Counted from the first letter of the stretch, positions 36,452 through 49,300 are shown. The stretch: 64,000 nt of DNA from Colletotrichum lupini (GCF_023278565.1 NC_064682.1:4154001-4218000), one strand, 5' to 3'. Notes: a model not told the origin generated them from the sequence alone. A program made the numbers and translations.

Positions 36452-38191
36452 TAATTAAACCGGTATAAAAAGGCTAGAAGAGGGAGGAGGCTTTGTAAAG
36501 GAAGCGAATTAATAGTTCCTAACTCAGCGCTTATCGAATAATTCTAAGGTAAATAGATATCGCGAGGATTCTACACTTCTATAAATAATTAACTTTGCTA
36601 TATACTTATTTATATGTTCATTGAGTGCCTTTCAAGCCAAATGAGTTAATGGGCTATCATTTCCGCAATATGAATGGGCGGGCGGCAGCAATCCCAGCAC
36701 TTGGACCTATAAAAGATACCTCAACACGTAGCTAATCAAAGTAATCATTCATGTAGTCAGATATTAATATAAAAGACACAATAGCAACCAAAAATCAGGT
36801 TGAGAAGATTATAGATAGGGAAATGTGTCGCTATACCAACAGACTTTAAGTGAGTCCTAGGTCACTAGACGCTTTTTAAGCAAGTTTATTACAGACAAAT
36901 GTTAAGTAGTAAAGCAATTTATAGTTAATTTATTATGACTCCCATATATTCTAGGTATCATCTCACAACAGTAAGTTCCAAGATAGTCGCGTTTAGCAGA
37001 CTTAGTTCAGCTAGGCGTTAAGTACACCGTCGGCTAGACAGGGCCTGATCTTTGCTTGAACCAATGGTCCATGTCAGCATATGAGTGCTTGAAAGTTTTG
37101 CTAGAGAGAAAATCAACATTCACTAGTATGGCAACGTTTAAATAAAGACCCATCTCCAATTATGTAGTATTCACCAGAACCTCGGCAAGCCTACGGTACA
37201 TGGGCACATGCACGTTGATTAGACGGGGGAAGGCTCCGTGCATGCTCCGTACACCCCCATTCAGACTCTCGCAGGAAGCTCGCAGCGAGCTCGTAGCAAG
37301 CACCAGACTAGACGCGGGCAGCGGCAACGTGCCACGGGGTTCCACGATGGGCTGATGTTTTACGGTGGTTCGGTAACCACAACATGCGATTTATCCTCCA
37401 CCGTGGGCCGTTGTGGTCCGTGATTCCGTGTGGGAGGAGACTTGCGAAGACCAAGACCCGGCGCTAGCACCGCTGTATGAGAGCCACTTTTCCCGGCATC
37501 GTCGCGCCTAGCTGTAACGGTACGTTGAACAGAACTTGGCGCAGGAAGTCCCAACTAGTGTACACCTTATGGTTCTAGGGCACTGATTTTGTGAATTTCA
37601 ATGTTTTTATTCTTTTTCATAAAAGTATTTTGGGTTGTTTTACTGAGCAGAGACACGTGCCCTTGTGCACAGAGGCGGGAGGAAGGAAATGGTAGCCTCT
37701 ACTCCGAATATTCCGTCTCCGGAACCCGCCGTCTCTTGTACACCAACGCCAGCTGACAAAACTATTGATACAATCAAAACATGGGTATGGGGGGTATTGG
37801 TCATTGAAACATGTGAAAAAGTCCAGACGCCAGAAAAGCCAGCCCGTTCGTTGTCGCCACCTTTCCATCAAGGGAGTAGAGTCACACGGGGTGGCCGTGT
37901 AGGTCGTTTGCTGATGTAGCGCCGAAAAATTTTCGTTGGACCCTCAAGGCTGCGAGGTTGTGGTAAAAAAGCTTGAGGTGCCTGGTGGATGAAAGCTCGG
38001 AATTCATCGGCTTGGGTGGTAGTGGTGGGGGCCATTTGCCAGCCTGGTTGATGTGGGTGCGCGTGGTGTAAGGTTTTCCCTTTTCGCTTTGGGCCTCGTA
38101 GTCTCTCTCGGTAGAATGTAGACACCGTCGTGCTGGAAGACTTTTCGATTCATCCTTTCGACGTTGTTACTACATCTCGAGTGTTGATCAT
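36452..38191. other. gene-free flank right of the Gypsy element
   Basis: The first ~700 bp are moderately AT-rich but not as stripped of C as the element. The rest has normal composition. There are no supported genes. A degraded older repeat is possible at 36460-37150. Confidence 0.4.
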
Positions 38192-38290
38192 TTAGAGGCA
38201 GGTTCGGCACTCGTGGTGGCCGCAGGACGGGCACGAGTTGCTGATGACGATCATGCTTCCGCACTTGCAGCAGGAGGGAGCGACGGGCAT
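38192..38290 (-). CDS. 32-residue Cys-rich mini-protein (zinc-ribbon-like)
   Basis: A very short ORF on the minus strand starts at ATG 38290 and stops TAA at 38192. It encodes three CxxC pairs: C7/C10 (within CCKCG), C20/C23 (CPSC) and C28/C31 (CRTC), with two His at 25-26. In total 7 of 32 residues are Cys, and the spacing looks like a miniature zinc ribbon. A TATAAG element lies about 165 bp upstream (38453-38458). Between them is a CAA/CAC-rich, C-poor leader of the kind seen in expressed fungal 5' UTRs. There is no signal peptide, so an intracellular metal-binding role is more likely than a secreted effector. I recognise no named family. It could also be the first exon of a longer gene, although the frame ends cleanly. 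Confidence 0.5.
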   Translation of the reverse strand: MPVAPSCCKCGSMIVISNSCPSCGHHECRTCL

Positions 38291-38452
38291 GTTGGCGACT
38301 TATTTGTTGGTGTTGGTGTTGTTGATGATGGTTTGTGAGCGTTGAGAGCTGATGTAGCTTGTTTGAGAATTGTGTTCTTGGTTGTTAATAGAGATGGTTG
38401 TGAGCGAAGATATGAAGAAAATCAGACAGAGAAGGAGGAGGAAAGGCTCGCA

Positions 38453-38458
38453 CTTATA
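38453..38458 (-). promoter_or_regulatory. TATA box of the Cys-rich mini-gene
   Basis: CTATAAG on the minus strand lies about 165 bp upstream of the ATG at 38290, followed by a CAAC-rich leader. This supports real transcription. Confidence 0.35.
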
Positions 38459-41400
38459 GACATTCACCTTGCCCACCTTCAACCCTCGAACCCGCACTCA
38501 TTTGCGGCGGAAGTCTACCTCAACCCAGCCAACCCTCTTCGGAGCCTTGGACCCCTTGTCTGTCCGTAATGGTTGTGGTTCGGTAAGTGGTATAAGTGGT
38601 GGTGTGCACGGCTCAGCCGGGTGTATCTAGTAGGCCGAGGATGAGAGGCAAGGCAAAGTAAGGCAACATCGGACAACCCAAGACAGGGTAGGACAGACAT
38701 TGAGCGAGCAAGCGTCACAGAGAAGGAAAAGGCAAAGTGCCATGCCGGGTTCATGGTTGGTTGGACCCTGAGATGGGTTGGCCGCCGCCCGCGCAGACAC
38801 ACGGCTGGGGCCCAGCAAATCGGCATGCCGATCGAGTCGAATGCGGGGTCTAGTTCAAATGTTGACAGGGCCTTATTACAACTCGAGAACTCAATAGAAG
38901 TGCGAGAAAGGGATTCATACACCGAAAGAGTGAGAGGGATGCAGTGGATAGGCCCCCCGTGTCTCCCCAGCCGCCGCCCTAGCTCAGTGCTGCGCTTGTG
39001 TCTCTCAACTCTCTCATCTCCTTCTCGCGGGCGAATGACGACCCGAGGAGACCGCACACACCCTAGCACTGATGAGATGGCCTGACGTAGGTGTAAGGAA
39101 CGTGCGCTAGAACGCCAAGGGGGAATAAAATTTGGGCGAAGACGGGAAGGGGGAGAATGCGACTTCGGCGGAATTGCTGTGATTCTCTTACCCTTAGCCA
39201 TCGAGTAACACTTTTGGACGTCAACCACACGTGTGCCCCCATTCAGCTTATACTTTCTACCGCCAAGAGTAATCTCTCCAGCCCTTATCCTTTTACCCAT
39301 CGGCAGGCTCCGGGGTTCGGCGGGTGAAACGCAGCGCTTGGAGATGCACAGAGGAAATTGTCTGTCCTAGGTTGTGGGATGGCACACACATTGACGCGAC
39401 CTTCATTTACTAGCGAACTCTCTCGTTGGCTTTGCATTCTTCCATCCCCTCTTTCGCTATAATCAGGACTGCAAGTGCTGTGCAAGTGAGGCATGGCACG
39501 ACGCCCAACAGAGTTCTGACTGGTAGCAAGACTTGGAACTAGTGGCGTTAAAAGAGATAGCACAGCTATAGAAAGCTCCAGACAGCTGCCAGCTAGCAGG
39601 CCTAGGTAGCTCTGAAGAATCCGATTTTTAGATGGAGGGTGCGAATGTGTATTTACATAGTATGCCTGATTCTGTCATCTGCATGCATGAGGCGCGGGAG
39701 ATAAAAGTAGTGAGCAAAGTACTCTGCAGTTCGTCTCACAAGCTTTCTTGTAGCGCGTCTCCGGGTACACAATCCCCCCCACGTCGCTTGCGCTGCACGA
39801 AGACCTGCAGGCATCCTGATGCGGCCCAGGGTACACTACCTGTAGTCCGGTCCCGGGGCGAGGGGGGTAACGCACACCTAGCAGTTGGTTGGAGCGAGAC
39901 ATCGTGGGCTTCCCGTTCATTGGATGACGAGGATAATTATGCGAATGCTGGGGAAATGGAAATGGACACCGAGCTAATGAAAGGCCTGCGATTACAATGT
40001 GGAGAGAAGACATGGAAGATGGAGGGGGAACTTGGAAAAAGGAGGGGGGACACCATGATGCAGCCAACAGCCGCCGGGCTGCTCGGGTCGAATCCCGGCG
40101 ATGGGAATCAAGAGGATGATGTGGGAGGTTCTGACTCCTCGACCGAATGCTTGAGCTTGTCAGTCACTCTGACGATCCAACTACCTGACCAGCCAGCTTC
40201 CATTCCGTCCAAGCTCGAGCTCCAAAGATGAACAAAAATCTCGTTGATCTTGGTATGCCAACGAGGATGATCATCTCTTGCCCAACCGCCTTCCCGCCCC
40301 TTGAGGGCCTTGACGGTATGCTATGTCAAGTGCCTCTCTGCTACCCCGCAAGATGAGCGAGATCGACTCAAGTGAGATCTGTCGAAGCGAAACGGTCAGA
40401 CTTGACGCTTAGGGGAAGGGGGTCAAAGTGGAAAACCTGGGGCAAGAATGGCAGCCTCTGGGAGGCCAAGCAGTCGCATCACTTCCCGCGCCACCGAACC
40501 ACGGACGGCAAGGTTCCTCGATGACCTGGGGTAGCTCTGCTTCAGCCTTCAGAAGCGGGCGCTGAGTTTTGGCGAAGGTTCCAACAAGCAAACGCCACAC
40601 TGCATGACACGGGAAAAGGGGGTGTGTAGCAACACAACAACGGAGCCTAACTCGCAATCAATCCGGGGAAGAATAAGACGAGCGAAAAATACCAAAAACG
40701 GTCTTCGATAGAGCGGCAAATGAGTCCACAAAAACAAGGCTGCTTTCAACATGAATATGACCAAATATAAGGACAAAGAGAATGGGTCTTTTCAATGCGG
40801 CCTGCGTCGGCTCACACCGAAAAGAAACCGTGGAGATGAATCGAATGGCAGACAGCCCACGACTCAAGCTCGACAAAACGCTGGTCAGGAGCCCATCCGG
40901 CGATGTCCGTCATACGGGGCCTTTTCTCAGATCTGCTCCTCCGTTGTCAAACGTCCTAAACCCCGTTCAAGCATGAAAATGAGGCATTCTCGCGGTGCTC
41001 GAGACCCAATCCCCTCCAAAAACTGGCGGGTGCCAAGCGAATCAAAGACACTCGGTCGTCATTGCGTTGTATTGCGCCGATATTTTCCTTCTTTCAACGG
41101 CGGTCTGTTTTCGTGCTTCACTTCCTCCCCGCTATCGGATGAGTTGAATGTCCTGCACGCATGCCCAAGTTGGATATTCTTTTCATTTTCTCTCGTGTGT
41201 TTGAGTTCGTTCTGGGTCAAGGGACTTCTTGGCGCCAGGCGTGTGTCCTAGCACAGCCCAATGACGATGCCAAAGCGCGTCCAGACATGGTTGGGTGGGA
41301 AAGTGTCCAACTGGATACTACGTCTTCTTTCTCATCTTCTATGCATGCCATCCTCACAGCGGATATCTTCTATTACTACCATGTTTCTACGTCAGAAGAA

Positions 41401-43122
41401 TCAATAAACATTACACACGCTTGAGATTAGGAACCAGCGGCGGTCCTGCGTATGTGCCCTGAATATGCCTGTGCCCTGAATATGCCATTGAACCAGCACT
41501 AACTTTAGGCCCCTCAAGTTGTTGGTGACCCATCGCCGAAAGTGACCAAGCGCCGCGCTGAACTCGGTCTACCGGCCCTCTCAGCTTGCTTCCTTTCTAG
41601 GCATATCCCCCCTTTCTCCAGAGACTTGAGCCCTCTCCCCCAAGTTTAGCTATGACGCAAATGTTTCTGCTAAAAGTTGAACGCACGTTAAACTCTAAAA
41701 ACGGCGCGACAGGGACCCTTGTGGGGACAGAGTTGCCCTCGCAGACTGCCAGAACAGCGGCCATCCCCGTCTTGGAACAATGCAACGCACCAGAGACGCT
41801 CTGCTGGATCCAGCTGCTGTGCGGCGCAGTCATTATTAGTGGGAGGCAGTGGGAGGCAGTTGGAGCGAATCATTCTCTTTTGATGCAAGGCATAACCCGT
41901 CGTTGCGTCGTCCATCCTAGCAAAAAGGGGACAGGAGACTGGGGACCCCTCATGTGGCAACGGGACGCTGTGTCGCAGCGTTCGAAAATGCCAGATCTTC
42001 TGAGATGGTCAAGATTCAACGCCGGACGAGACCTCACCACCTTTTTCGATTTTTTGGCTTCCTGCAGAGGGTCAAGATGGCCTTTCCAACGTCTGTGAGC
42101 CGGATTGAGTTGAGACCATGAGGATAAGCTGAAGCCTGAAAGAGGCCCTGCGTTGGCCGTGTGCGTCTGACAAGAGCGGCGTCTGAGTCACTCGCCTGTA
42201 AGCACCACAGCCTACGTCTACGGGCAACTGGAATAAGCTAGGCAGAATATTTCAGATCTAAGATGAATGGAATTGGAGATATGGCACAGGAAGAAGCAGG
42301 CCTCAGGGTGAAGCTGGAACTTTGGTGCATCCGGGGTGTTAAATGCCCGTTGGGAGAGAGATTGAGGGCGCTCTTTATGTGTCTCTATCATGTTGGTCCA
42401 CCTAGAATGCTCCCGGTGGGGAGTCATGGCCGAGGCCTTTGAGGGGTTCACCGACCTAGGTGAGGCGAAGCATGCCCACACCGCCCCAACTGGTAAATTA
42501 CTACGACAAACAGTGTACCTCAAAGACTGGAGATAATCGAAATGCCTTGCAGAAGGCCTTGCGCCCCCGTCCGAGGGCCGGGCACCGAATGGCCGGTTCA
42601 GCCAGCTTTCGGACCTCTGACTCCCCACCTAAACTGGGAACAGCCTCTTTGTTTGAGCTGCCTATTACGTGAACGCTGCCCTTCAACACCCATAGTTTTT
42701 GAGTATGGCGATACATTTCCCCTTTTTACAGAAGGGTTACTCCCACTTAGTCTTTAGGCAGAGGCAGCTAAACTCCATCTGATATCTATTGGAGACATAT
42801 TGAGGAGAGATGGCGAAAGATATCATTGGATACCGTGTGTTCAAGCAAAAGACTATCGAACAGGCCCCTTAGTGAGGCCGAATTCATTGTCCGGCGTCAG
42901 CGTGAGTCTTACCGCATGTACGGAGACCCCTCAAAGGATCCTGTCCAGTCATTCGGCAATGAGGCCAATTCTGTATTAAAGTAGACAACCTCGGGGCAAA
43001 TCTCACCTGGTAGATTGTGCAACTCCAAAGACCTGCATTCAATCTCGCATCTCAGCTCAATCTCGTGATTGTCACATTTGAAGTTGAATTCCAACTATCA
43101 ACAAGACTTATACGATTCCACA
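38459..43122. other. long gene-poor stretch of normal composition
   Basis: About 4.7 kb has many overlapping frames on both strands, the longest being 261 codons (39300-38515 minus) and 199 codons (39632-40231 plus). All are low-complexity or pattern-free, and none shows a domain, signal peptide or splice continuity. Composition is near that of the genic regions, unlike the RIP blocks. It may hold non-coding transcripts or decayed genes. Confidence 0.4.
41453..41486. repeat. 2 x 17-bp tandem repeat
   Basis: The unit TGTGCCCTGAATATGCC occurs twice head to tail (41453-41469 and 41470-41486) without a mismatch. It is probably a replication-slippage duplication. Confidence 0.8.
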
Positions 43123-43329
43123 ATGGTTGTCTCTTACGCTCGAGTTTCCAAGAACCAAGTAGCTCACTGTATCTCTTAGGTCACCAAGTTTTCTCTCCAA
43201 AGTCTCTCACAGACCACCGACAATATCGTCGTTAAAGATGACGACAATAAGTCAGAATCTTCCTTCGAAGATCTTAAGTCCGAAGACACCAAGGCAGAAT
43301 CGTCCAGGTGTGATACTCCAACGGCCACG

Positions 43330-45584
43330 ATGACGGAGTACGATACCTCGGACGACGTCGCGTTGTCACTCCACGCCTTCGCCGGGAGAGACGGCATCCT
43401 CGCGAAAATCACTCCCCCTAAACAGCCCGCGAAGCCAACAGTTCACGTACCCTGCGACATTGTCCTGGTAATCGACGTCTCTGGCAGCATGGGCGCCAAC
43501 GCCCCGATTCCGGCTAATCCTGGTGAGGTGGCGGAGAACTATGGCTTGTCGGTATTGGACTTGGTCAGACACGCCGCTCTCACCATCGTGGAGACCCTGG
43601 ACGAAGGTGACAGGCTCGGTATTGTCACCTTTGCATCCCAAGTCAAGATTGTTCAGGAGTTGATTCCGATGAACAAGAAGAACAAGGGTCTTGCTAAGAA
43701 GAACATCAGGAAGATGGTACCCACGGATGCAACCAATCTGTGGAAAGGCTTGATGGAAGCTATCACCCTGTTTAACAGGGACCCAGACGGAAAGACGGAA
43801 AGGGTCCCGGCTATGATGGTACTGACGGATGGGCAGCCGAACTTGATGTGAGTCAGATACGTATCTCTCAGTGTATGTCTCAAGAGTCTTTGGGGCTAAC
43901 TTCCGGGAAGGTGCCCTGGCCAAGGATACGTGCCGAAGATGCGCGAAGAGGTGAAGCTACTCAAAGATGGGAGGTTACCAGCCTCGATCCACACGTTCGG
44001 CTTTGGATACAACTTGAGATCTGGCCTATTGAAGTCGATCGCTGAAGAAGGAGGCGGAAACTACGCCTTTATTCCCGATTCCGGAATGATTGTGTGTTGA
44101 GTTGCCAGTGCTCGTTGGTTGCAATAGCTAACTCAAGTGGTGATTAGGGAACCGTATTTGTCCATGCTGTCGCCAATCTACAAGCAACATACGCCATCAA
44201 TGCCACGCTGCGCCTTACTTACTCACCTCTGCTCACCCTTAAAGAGGCGATGGGCGAGTCTGTGAACAAACAAGAAGTAGAGATCCTTGAAGGTGACATG
44301 GCGAACGGCATACCAGATCAGCATGAGCTCTCGATCTTACTTGGAAATCTGCAATATGGTCAGTCGAGGGACATCTACCTTCGAGTAGATGCACCGGCGG
44401 AACTCACCTCAGATCATGCGGTTATCAAGGCTTCGATTGGATATTCTCGCATGGCAAGCAACACTTATACACGAAGCACCTCACAATCACTTCTGAACCC
44501 GACAACTCTTCCCGAATCTGAGCTCGTCTACCACCTCTCTCGCTCCAAGATTTGTTCCTTCCTCTCAACCATCGTCCCCATGGCTGCCGACGGCGAGCAC
44601 AAGGCCTTGCCCCGTATCTCACCCGAGAAGATTCAGGAGCTCAAAGCACTCATCAAAGACATCCCAGCAAAGCGCTTCCCATCCGATCCGAACAACAAGT
44701 CCTTGATCGAGGACCTCGAGGGTGCGCAGCCAAAGGGACAAGTCTCTCTAGCTTTGACGAACCGAGAGTACTACAAGAAATGGGGCGTCCACTACATACC
44801 CTCATACTTGAATTCGCACACCCGCCAAATTTGCAATACTTTCAAAGACCCTGGCCCCCTTCAGTACGGAGTCGACAGCCCTCTCTTCATCGCATGCAGG
44901 AATAAGTTGGATCACGCCTTCGACAGCATTCCTCCACCCAAACCCTCCAACCAGCACACGGCTACCCACCGCGGACGAGTACACATGAGCTCCTACAATA
45001 GCTCCTCCGGTGTATGCTTTATCTCCTCGACACCTGTGCGCCTCGCCTCAGGCCGAACGGTTCCTATCAAGGCTCTTCGAAGAGGAGTAGCGGTGCAGAC
45101 GCCGTCCGGTCCGCGCCGGGTCGTCGCTGTTCTCAAGACACCCGTGCAGAGGGAGATTATGTGTCGTGTTGGCGAGCTCGTCGTCACCCCATGGCATCCT
45201 CTATCTCTTGATGGTGGCAAGACCTGGACTTTCCCGGCAAATGTGGCGGATCGGCCTGTTAGGTATACCGGCTGCATCTACTCGGTCCTGCTTCAGCCGG
45301 GCCGGGACTCGGAAGCTCATGCGATCAGCGTCGCGGGTGCCTGGGCAGTGACTCTTGGGCATGGAATAGTCACAGGACAGGACACAAGAGCCCACCAATT
45401 CTTCGGCAACTACGGAAAGGTTGTCAGAAGCCTCAGAAGAATAAGGGTCAGTAAGAAAGGCGTTGCCGTGGGCGGTGACGTAAACAGAGACTCGGTCACA
45501 GGACTGGTATCTGGCTTCGCTCCTCACGGGAAGCCCGATGTGGCCGTCAAGGGAGTTGCAAACAGCGCTGTATGTGTGGCTTGA
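43330..45584 (+). CDS. VWA-Vwaint-Hint domain protein
   Basis: Three exons, 43330-43847, 43911-44091 and 44148-45584, encode 711 aa. The introns are 63 and 56 bp, GT-AG. A VWA domain starts near residue 40 with VPCDIVLVIDVSGSMG, an intact MIDAS DxSxS, then GDRLGIVTFAS and MMVLTDGQPN. After splicing it continues MCPGQGYVPK and IHTFGFGYNLRSGLLKSIAEEGGGNY. The middle (about 240-500) fits the Vwaint linker domain. The C-terminal ~190 residues are a Hedgehog/intein-type Hint module. It begins at Cys523 (GVCFISSTPVRLASG, codon 45015-45017) and includes VTPWHPLS and TLGHGIVTG. Hint modules can self-cleave via the N-terminal Cys; whether this one does is unknown. There is no signal peptide, so it is probably cytosolic. 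An open frame continues upstream to 43180, and an ATG at 43123 could join it through a 51-54 bp intron, adding about 50 acidic residues. Confidence 0.85.
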
Positions 45585-46067
45585 GAGTCTTTTCCAATTA
45601 CTCTTTATAGTCTCGGGGAATGTTCGCAGAACATTAAAGCTGTGGGGTGAGTGTCAGTGACATGAAGCACGTTTAAGGTATGACCAGTCAAGTAATTTGC
45701 GTTATATGTACGAAATGCGATTTCAGGTTGAATTCTGTTTCTTCGTTTTTCTATCTTTCTAGAAAGTCTAGGGTTTGCCAGATGACGAATCACGGGGAAT
45801 GATAATTACGTCCAGTCTACCTATCTTGTTGACCGCCTATAACATTATCCAAGGTAAGTAAGGTAGACTCCGCTACTCAAGGCACGTGCAATGTTTAGAT
45901 TGTTCCACGAGAACAAGCCTCGAATTCTGATTTCCTTAAGTAGATGTGATATCTAGCTGAGTCTCTCCAGGATAAATGAGCGGCTTCAGGAGTCGGCTGC
46001 GCATATCGACATGCATCAAAGAATATGAGGAGATGTCTTCTCCCTGTGTAGCCCCCTCACCGTACCT
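45585..46067. other. intergenic
   Basis: This is the 3' flank of the VWA-Hint gene and of the displaced peroxidase 3' end. No other gene is seen. Confidence 0.5.
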
Positions 46068-46187
46068 TCATATCGTGGCCTTCATGATTGCCGCACTCAA
46101 TGCATCAACTTGATCTCCAGTAACCTTGGTTGCCGATGTCTTGAACCCCTCGTTGAACGGGAATCGCTCCTGCTTAAAGATGATGTT
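46068..46187 (-). pseudogene. 3' end of the chloroperoxidase-type gene, severed by Copia copy 2
   Basis: Read on the minus strand from the target-site copy (ATGTT, 46183-46187), the frame continues IFKQERFPFNEGFK and runs to a TGA at 46070-46068. This is exactly what should follow QFMNI, the last native codons of the peroxidase fragment at 53331-52709. Collapsing the two target copies gives a continuous frame of 245 aa. The residues FKQERFPFNEGF match the C-terminal region of Peroxidase_2 family proteins. This piece now lacks a promoter and start codon. Confidence 0.88.
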
Positions 46188-46392
46188 TGTCGGATTAGAA
46201 GTCCAATTCGACCGCGGCATATAGCCGACTGCGCAGGGGCCAATTAGGGGCCCTATTTATAATTATCGTAGCTAGCCTAACCTACGGTTAGAACCTCCTT
46301 TTTATACCTACTATATAGATATTTATATAGTTTAATTAATCTCTTTATTAACTACGGTTCGAACTAACTACCCTATAATAAGGATATTAATA
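46188..46392 (+). repeat. 5' LTR of Copia copy 2 (205 bp)
   Basis: It is the reverse-complement equivalent of the copy-1 LTR. It starts TGTCGGATTAG with well-preserved outer GC and is more heavily mutated toward the interior. Confidence 0.9.
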
Positions 46393-49300
46393 TTAATTAG
46401 TAATTAAACTCTACTATTATAAATCGGTAAGGCATCTCGTTACGTAAAAAAGACGACTTCTTAATACCGTACGGGATAGGAGATTCGTACTAATTAACCT
46501 TATAAAAATAGATAAAAAAAGAGGCGATTCTTAAATGCCGCATAGAATTAAGTAATTATAGCCCTTTATTACTTACGAGAGGTCGACGTTTATTACGTTA
46601 AATTACGTTAATTAACGGAACCGCTTAAATAACTAGCCTTTTACCGTCGCCCTAAGTAGCTTTTTTATTAAATAACTTTTCTATAGCCGGCCCGCGATTA
46701 GAAATTAACTAAGGAAGCTATTTAGAGATTATAGAGAGTACGAGGCTTAAGAGGTTAGAAATATACGGGATAGCGGAAATCGGTAACTAGTAAAGATCCC
46801 GAGACTAATTACTATATCTTCTTATAATAATATAAACGTTTACCGCTACTATTATTAAAAAGAACTACTAAAACCTACCTTTTTTTATTAAACAAAAAGG
46901 AGGATCCTAGTAGGTACGATAGCTAGCGATTTAAAAAGGTAATAATAATCGCTAGAAATAATAAAAACGAGAGTAGTAGCGAGACGGCAAGAGGAAGCGG
47001 GAATCTCCTAGACCCTAATAAATTCGTTAGGTAGTAAAAGCACGGATTTACTATAACCCGCGCGCAGATTAAATATATCCCTATTAAGATTAAATATATT
47101 AGCGACTACTAATATGGGTATAAGCTAGAGCAAGCCCCTTAGTAAGTTAAGGTAAAGAAGAAGAGGACGAAACCCGATCCTAAATAGAATCCTAATCCCT
47201 TATAAGTAGGTAAATATTAACCCGGACTATTAGGGGACGTAAATATATAGAATTGCGGATTAGCTTAATAATAAGTAAATTAACGCGGTATTAATCTATT
47301 TAACTAAGGTTTATAAAAAAAAGGGGCTATAGGGGTAACCCCTATTTTACGAGATTATAAACGACCTTAGCTACTAGCTAGACGAATAGTTTACGAGCGC
47401 AAGCTTAGGAATTGCGAAAGTAGTTAATAAATTCTTTTACAGGCGAGGGGTATTACTAGTATAATTATAATTACGAGAGCTATACGAAATACTAATAATA
47501 ATAATTATAGAAGAGGAATTCGTATTATAGAACTAAGTATAGGTCGATAGAGCGTATAATCGCTTTAACGAATTTAGAAAAAGGGTAAACGACCTAGATT
47601 TCCTCCCTATAATTACTAACGGAAATCTATTATTATAAAAGGATGTACCGGGGCAAAATATAGTACTAGAAGTACGATAATTAATAATTTTGCTTATTTC
47701 GATCTATAACTCGTTACTACTATTAATACGAAATTCGGCGCTAATTAGCTAATAAAAAAGGAGGTAAACGACCCGAAGTTACTAATAGTACGTAGCGACG
47801 CAGGGTTCGTATATAGATATTAAAAATCTAGTAGTAAATACGAGGTAATTTATAGACCTTAAAAAGATCTTTTTAAAAGAGAAATTATATTCTAGAGGGA
47901 AGTATAAGGTTTTATAAGAAACCCTAACGATATTTTATAATTATTATAAAAAAGTCGGAATTAAGGAACACTAGTACTATTCGGTAATTAATATCGTACT
48001 CGTAAGCAAAGCCTCTAATTATTATTACGAAGTAGTACGTAATCTCGATTAAAACGACTTTTTTAGTATAATTAACGTAATCTAAAGCTACTTTAAAACT
48101 TATAATAAGAACCTAGAGCTCTTATCTAAGCTACGGGCGATTGTTTTTATATTTATAGCTAGGATAATAGAGGGTAAATTGCGAGTAGAGATCCTTAAAG
48201 AGCTTATTAATTAAATCGATAAGCTAGCGAAAACCTAGCTAAATAAGAGGATAAACGAGCGGAAAGTCGGATATTTTTATACTATAATTTAGCGTATATT
48301 AAAAGTAAAGATTATCCTATACTAAGTACCCGAAGACTACGAGACGCTCTGCTCGAAGCTAAGATCTAGCTTTAATATTAAGGTAAGAATACCGTACTAA
48401 ACCTACTTCTAAGTATACGACGGCCCTTATTAATAATATTAGGTCGATCGAACGTATAATAAGAAAGGAAAAGAGGCTAGATACGGTAATTATTAGTAAG
48501 GAGGCCTAGATTTATTAAATAGGTAGAGATTTAACTTATAAGCAGGGTAATAAAAGAGGTAATACTATATTTATAAAAAGGATAGATATTAGTTAAGTAA
48601 TTACTCCGAGGAAGAGCGTATTAAATTATACGAATAATATAGAAAGTCGAGGGTAGTAGATAGTAAAACTAGCCCTCGTCGGTTTAACTAATTCTTTATT
48701 ATATATAAGGGCAGATCCGGGGGTACGGAACCTAGTGACGGTAGTTAAAGTAGCGGCCTAAAATATATACCCCCTATAAGAGATTCGGAAGATAAGGAAG
48801 ATCTTACCCCTTATATTAACGAATTAGATTATAACGAAATTAACGATATTAATTACTCTTTTTTTGCCCCGTTAGCCTCCGGAGGATATATAAAACTAAA
48901 CGAATAGAGGGTAGTAGAAGCTTTTAATAAGTAGGCTTTTATTTATAAATAGTAAGGGAAGGTCCTTTAGACGACGGATACGGAGGCGGCTAAAAGGGCG
49001 AATTTAATAAGGCTAAAGCTTATTCTCTTAATAATTAAGGAGAAGACGCTATTTTTTTTAATATTTAAAAAAAAGGAACATAATATTAAGCAAATTTAGG
49101 GGTAGCTAGAGGGGTCCTTTTTATACTACTTAGATCCCTTAAATACTAAGCTTGTATAAGTATTCTATACGAGCGAAAGGTACGGCTTAGATAATTTCTA
49201 TAGGATTATCCTAAATACTAGGGCATCGTAATAGTTAACTAGAGGAAAAGGGTAATTCTAAGCGCTATAAAAGATCGTATTAGTAACGCTTAATACGTTA

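Noticed and set aside
38515..39300. 261-codon open frame on the minus strand with an ATG
   Set aside because: The residue pattern is low-complexity with no domain, it overlaps a comparable frame on the other strand, and it shows no codon or splice support. A long chance ORF in GC-normal DNA is more likely.
40075..40105. B-box-like GGGTCGAATCCC
   Set aside because: No A box or foldable tRNA surrounds it, so it is probably chance.
39632..40231. 199-codon open frame on the plus strand
   Set aside because: No family motif, hydrophobic pattern or signal peptide is present, and a 130-codon frame runs on the opposite strand. It is not supported as a gene.
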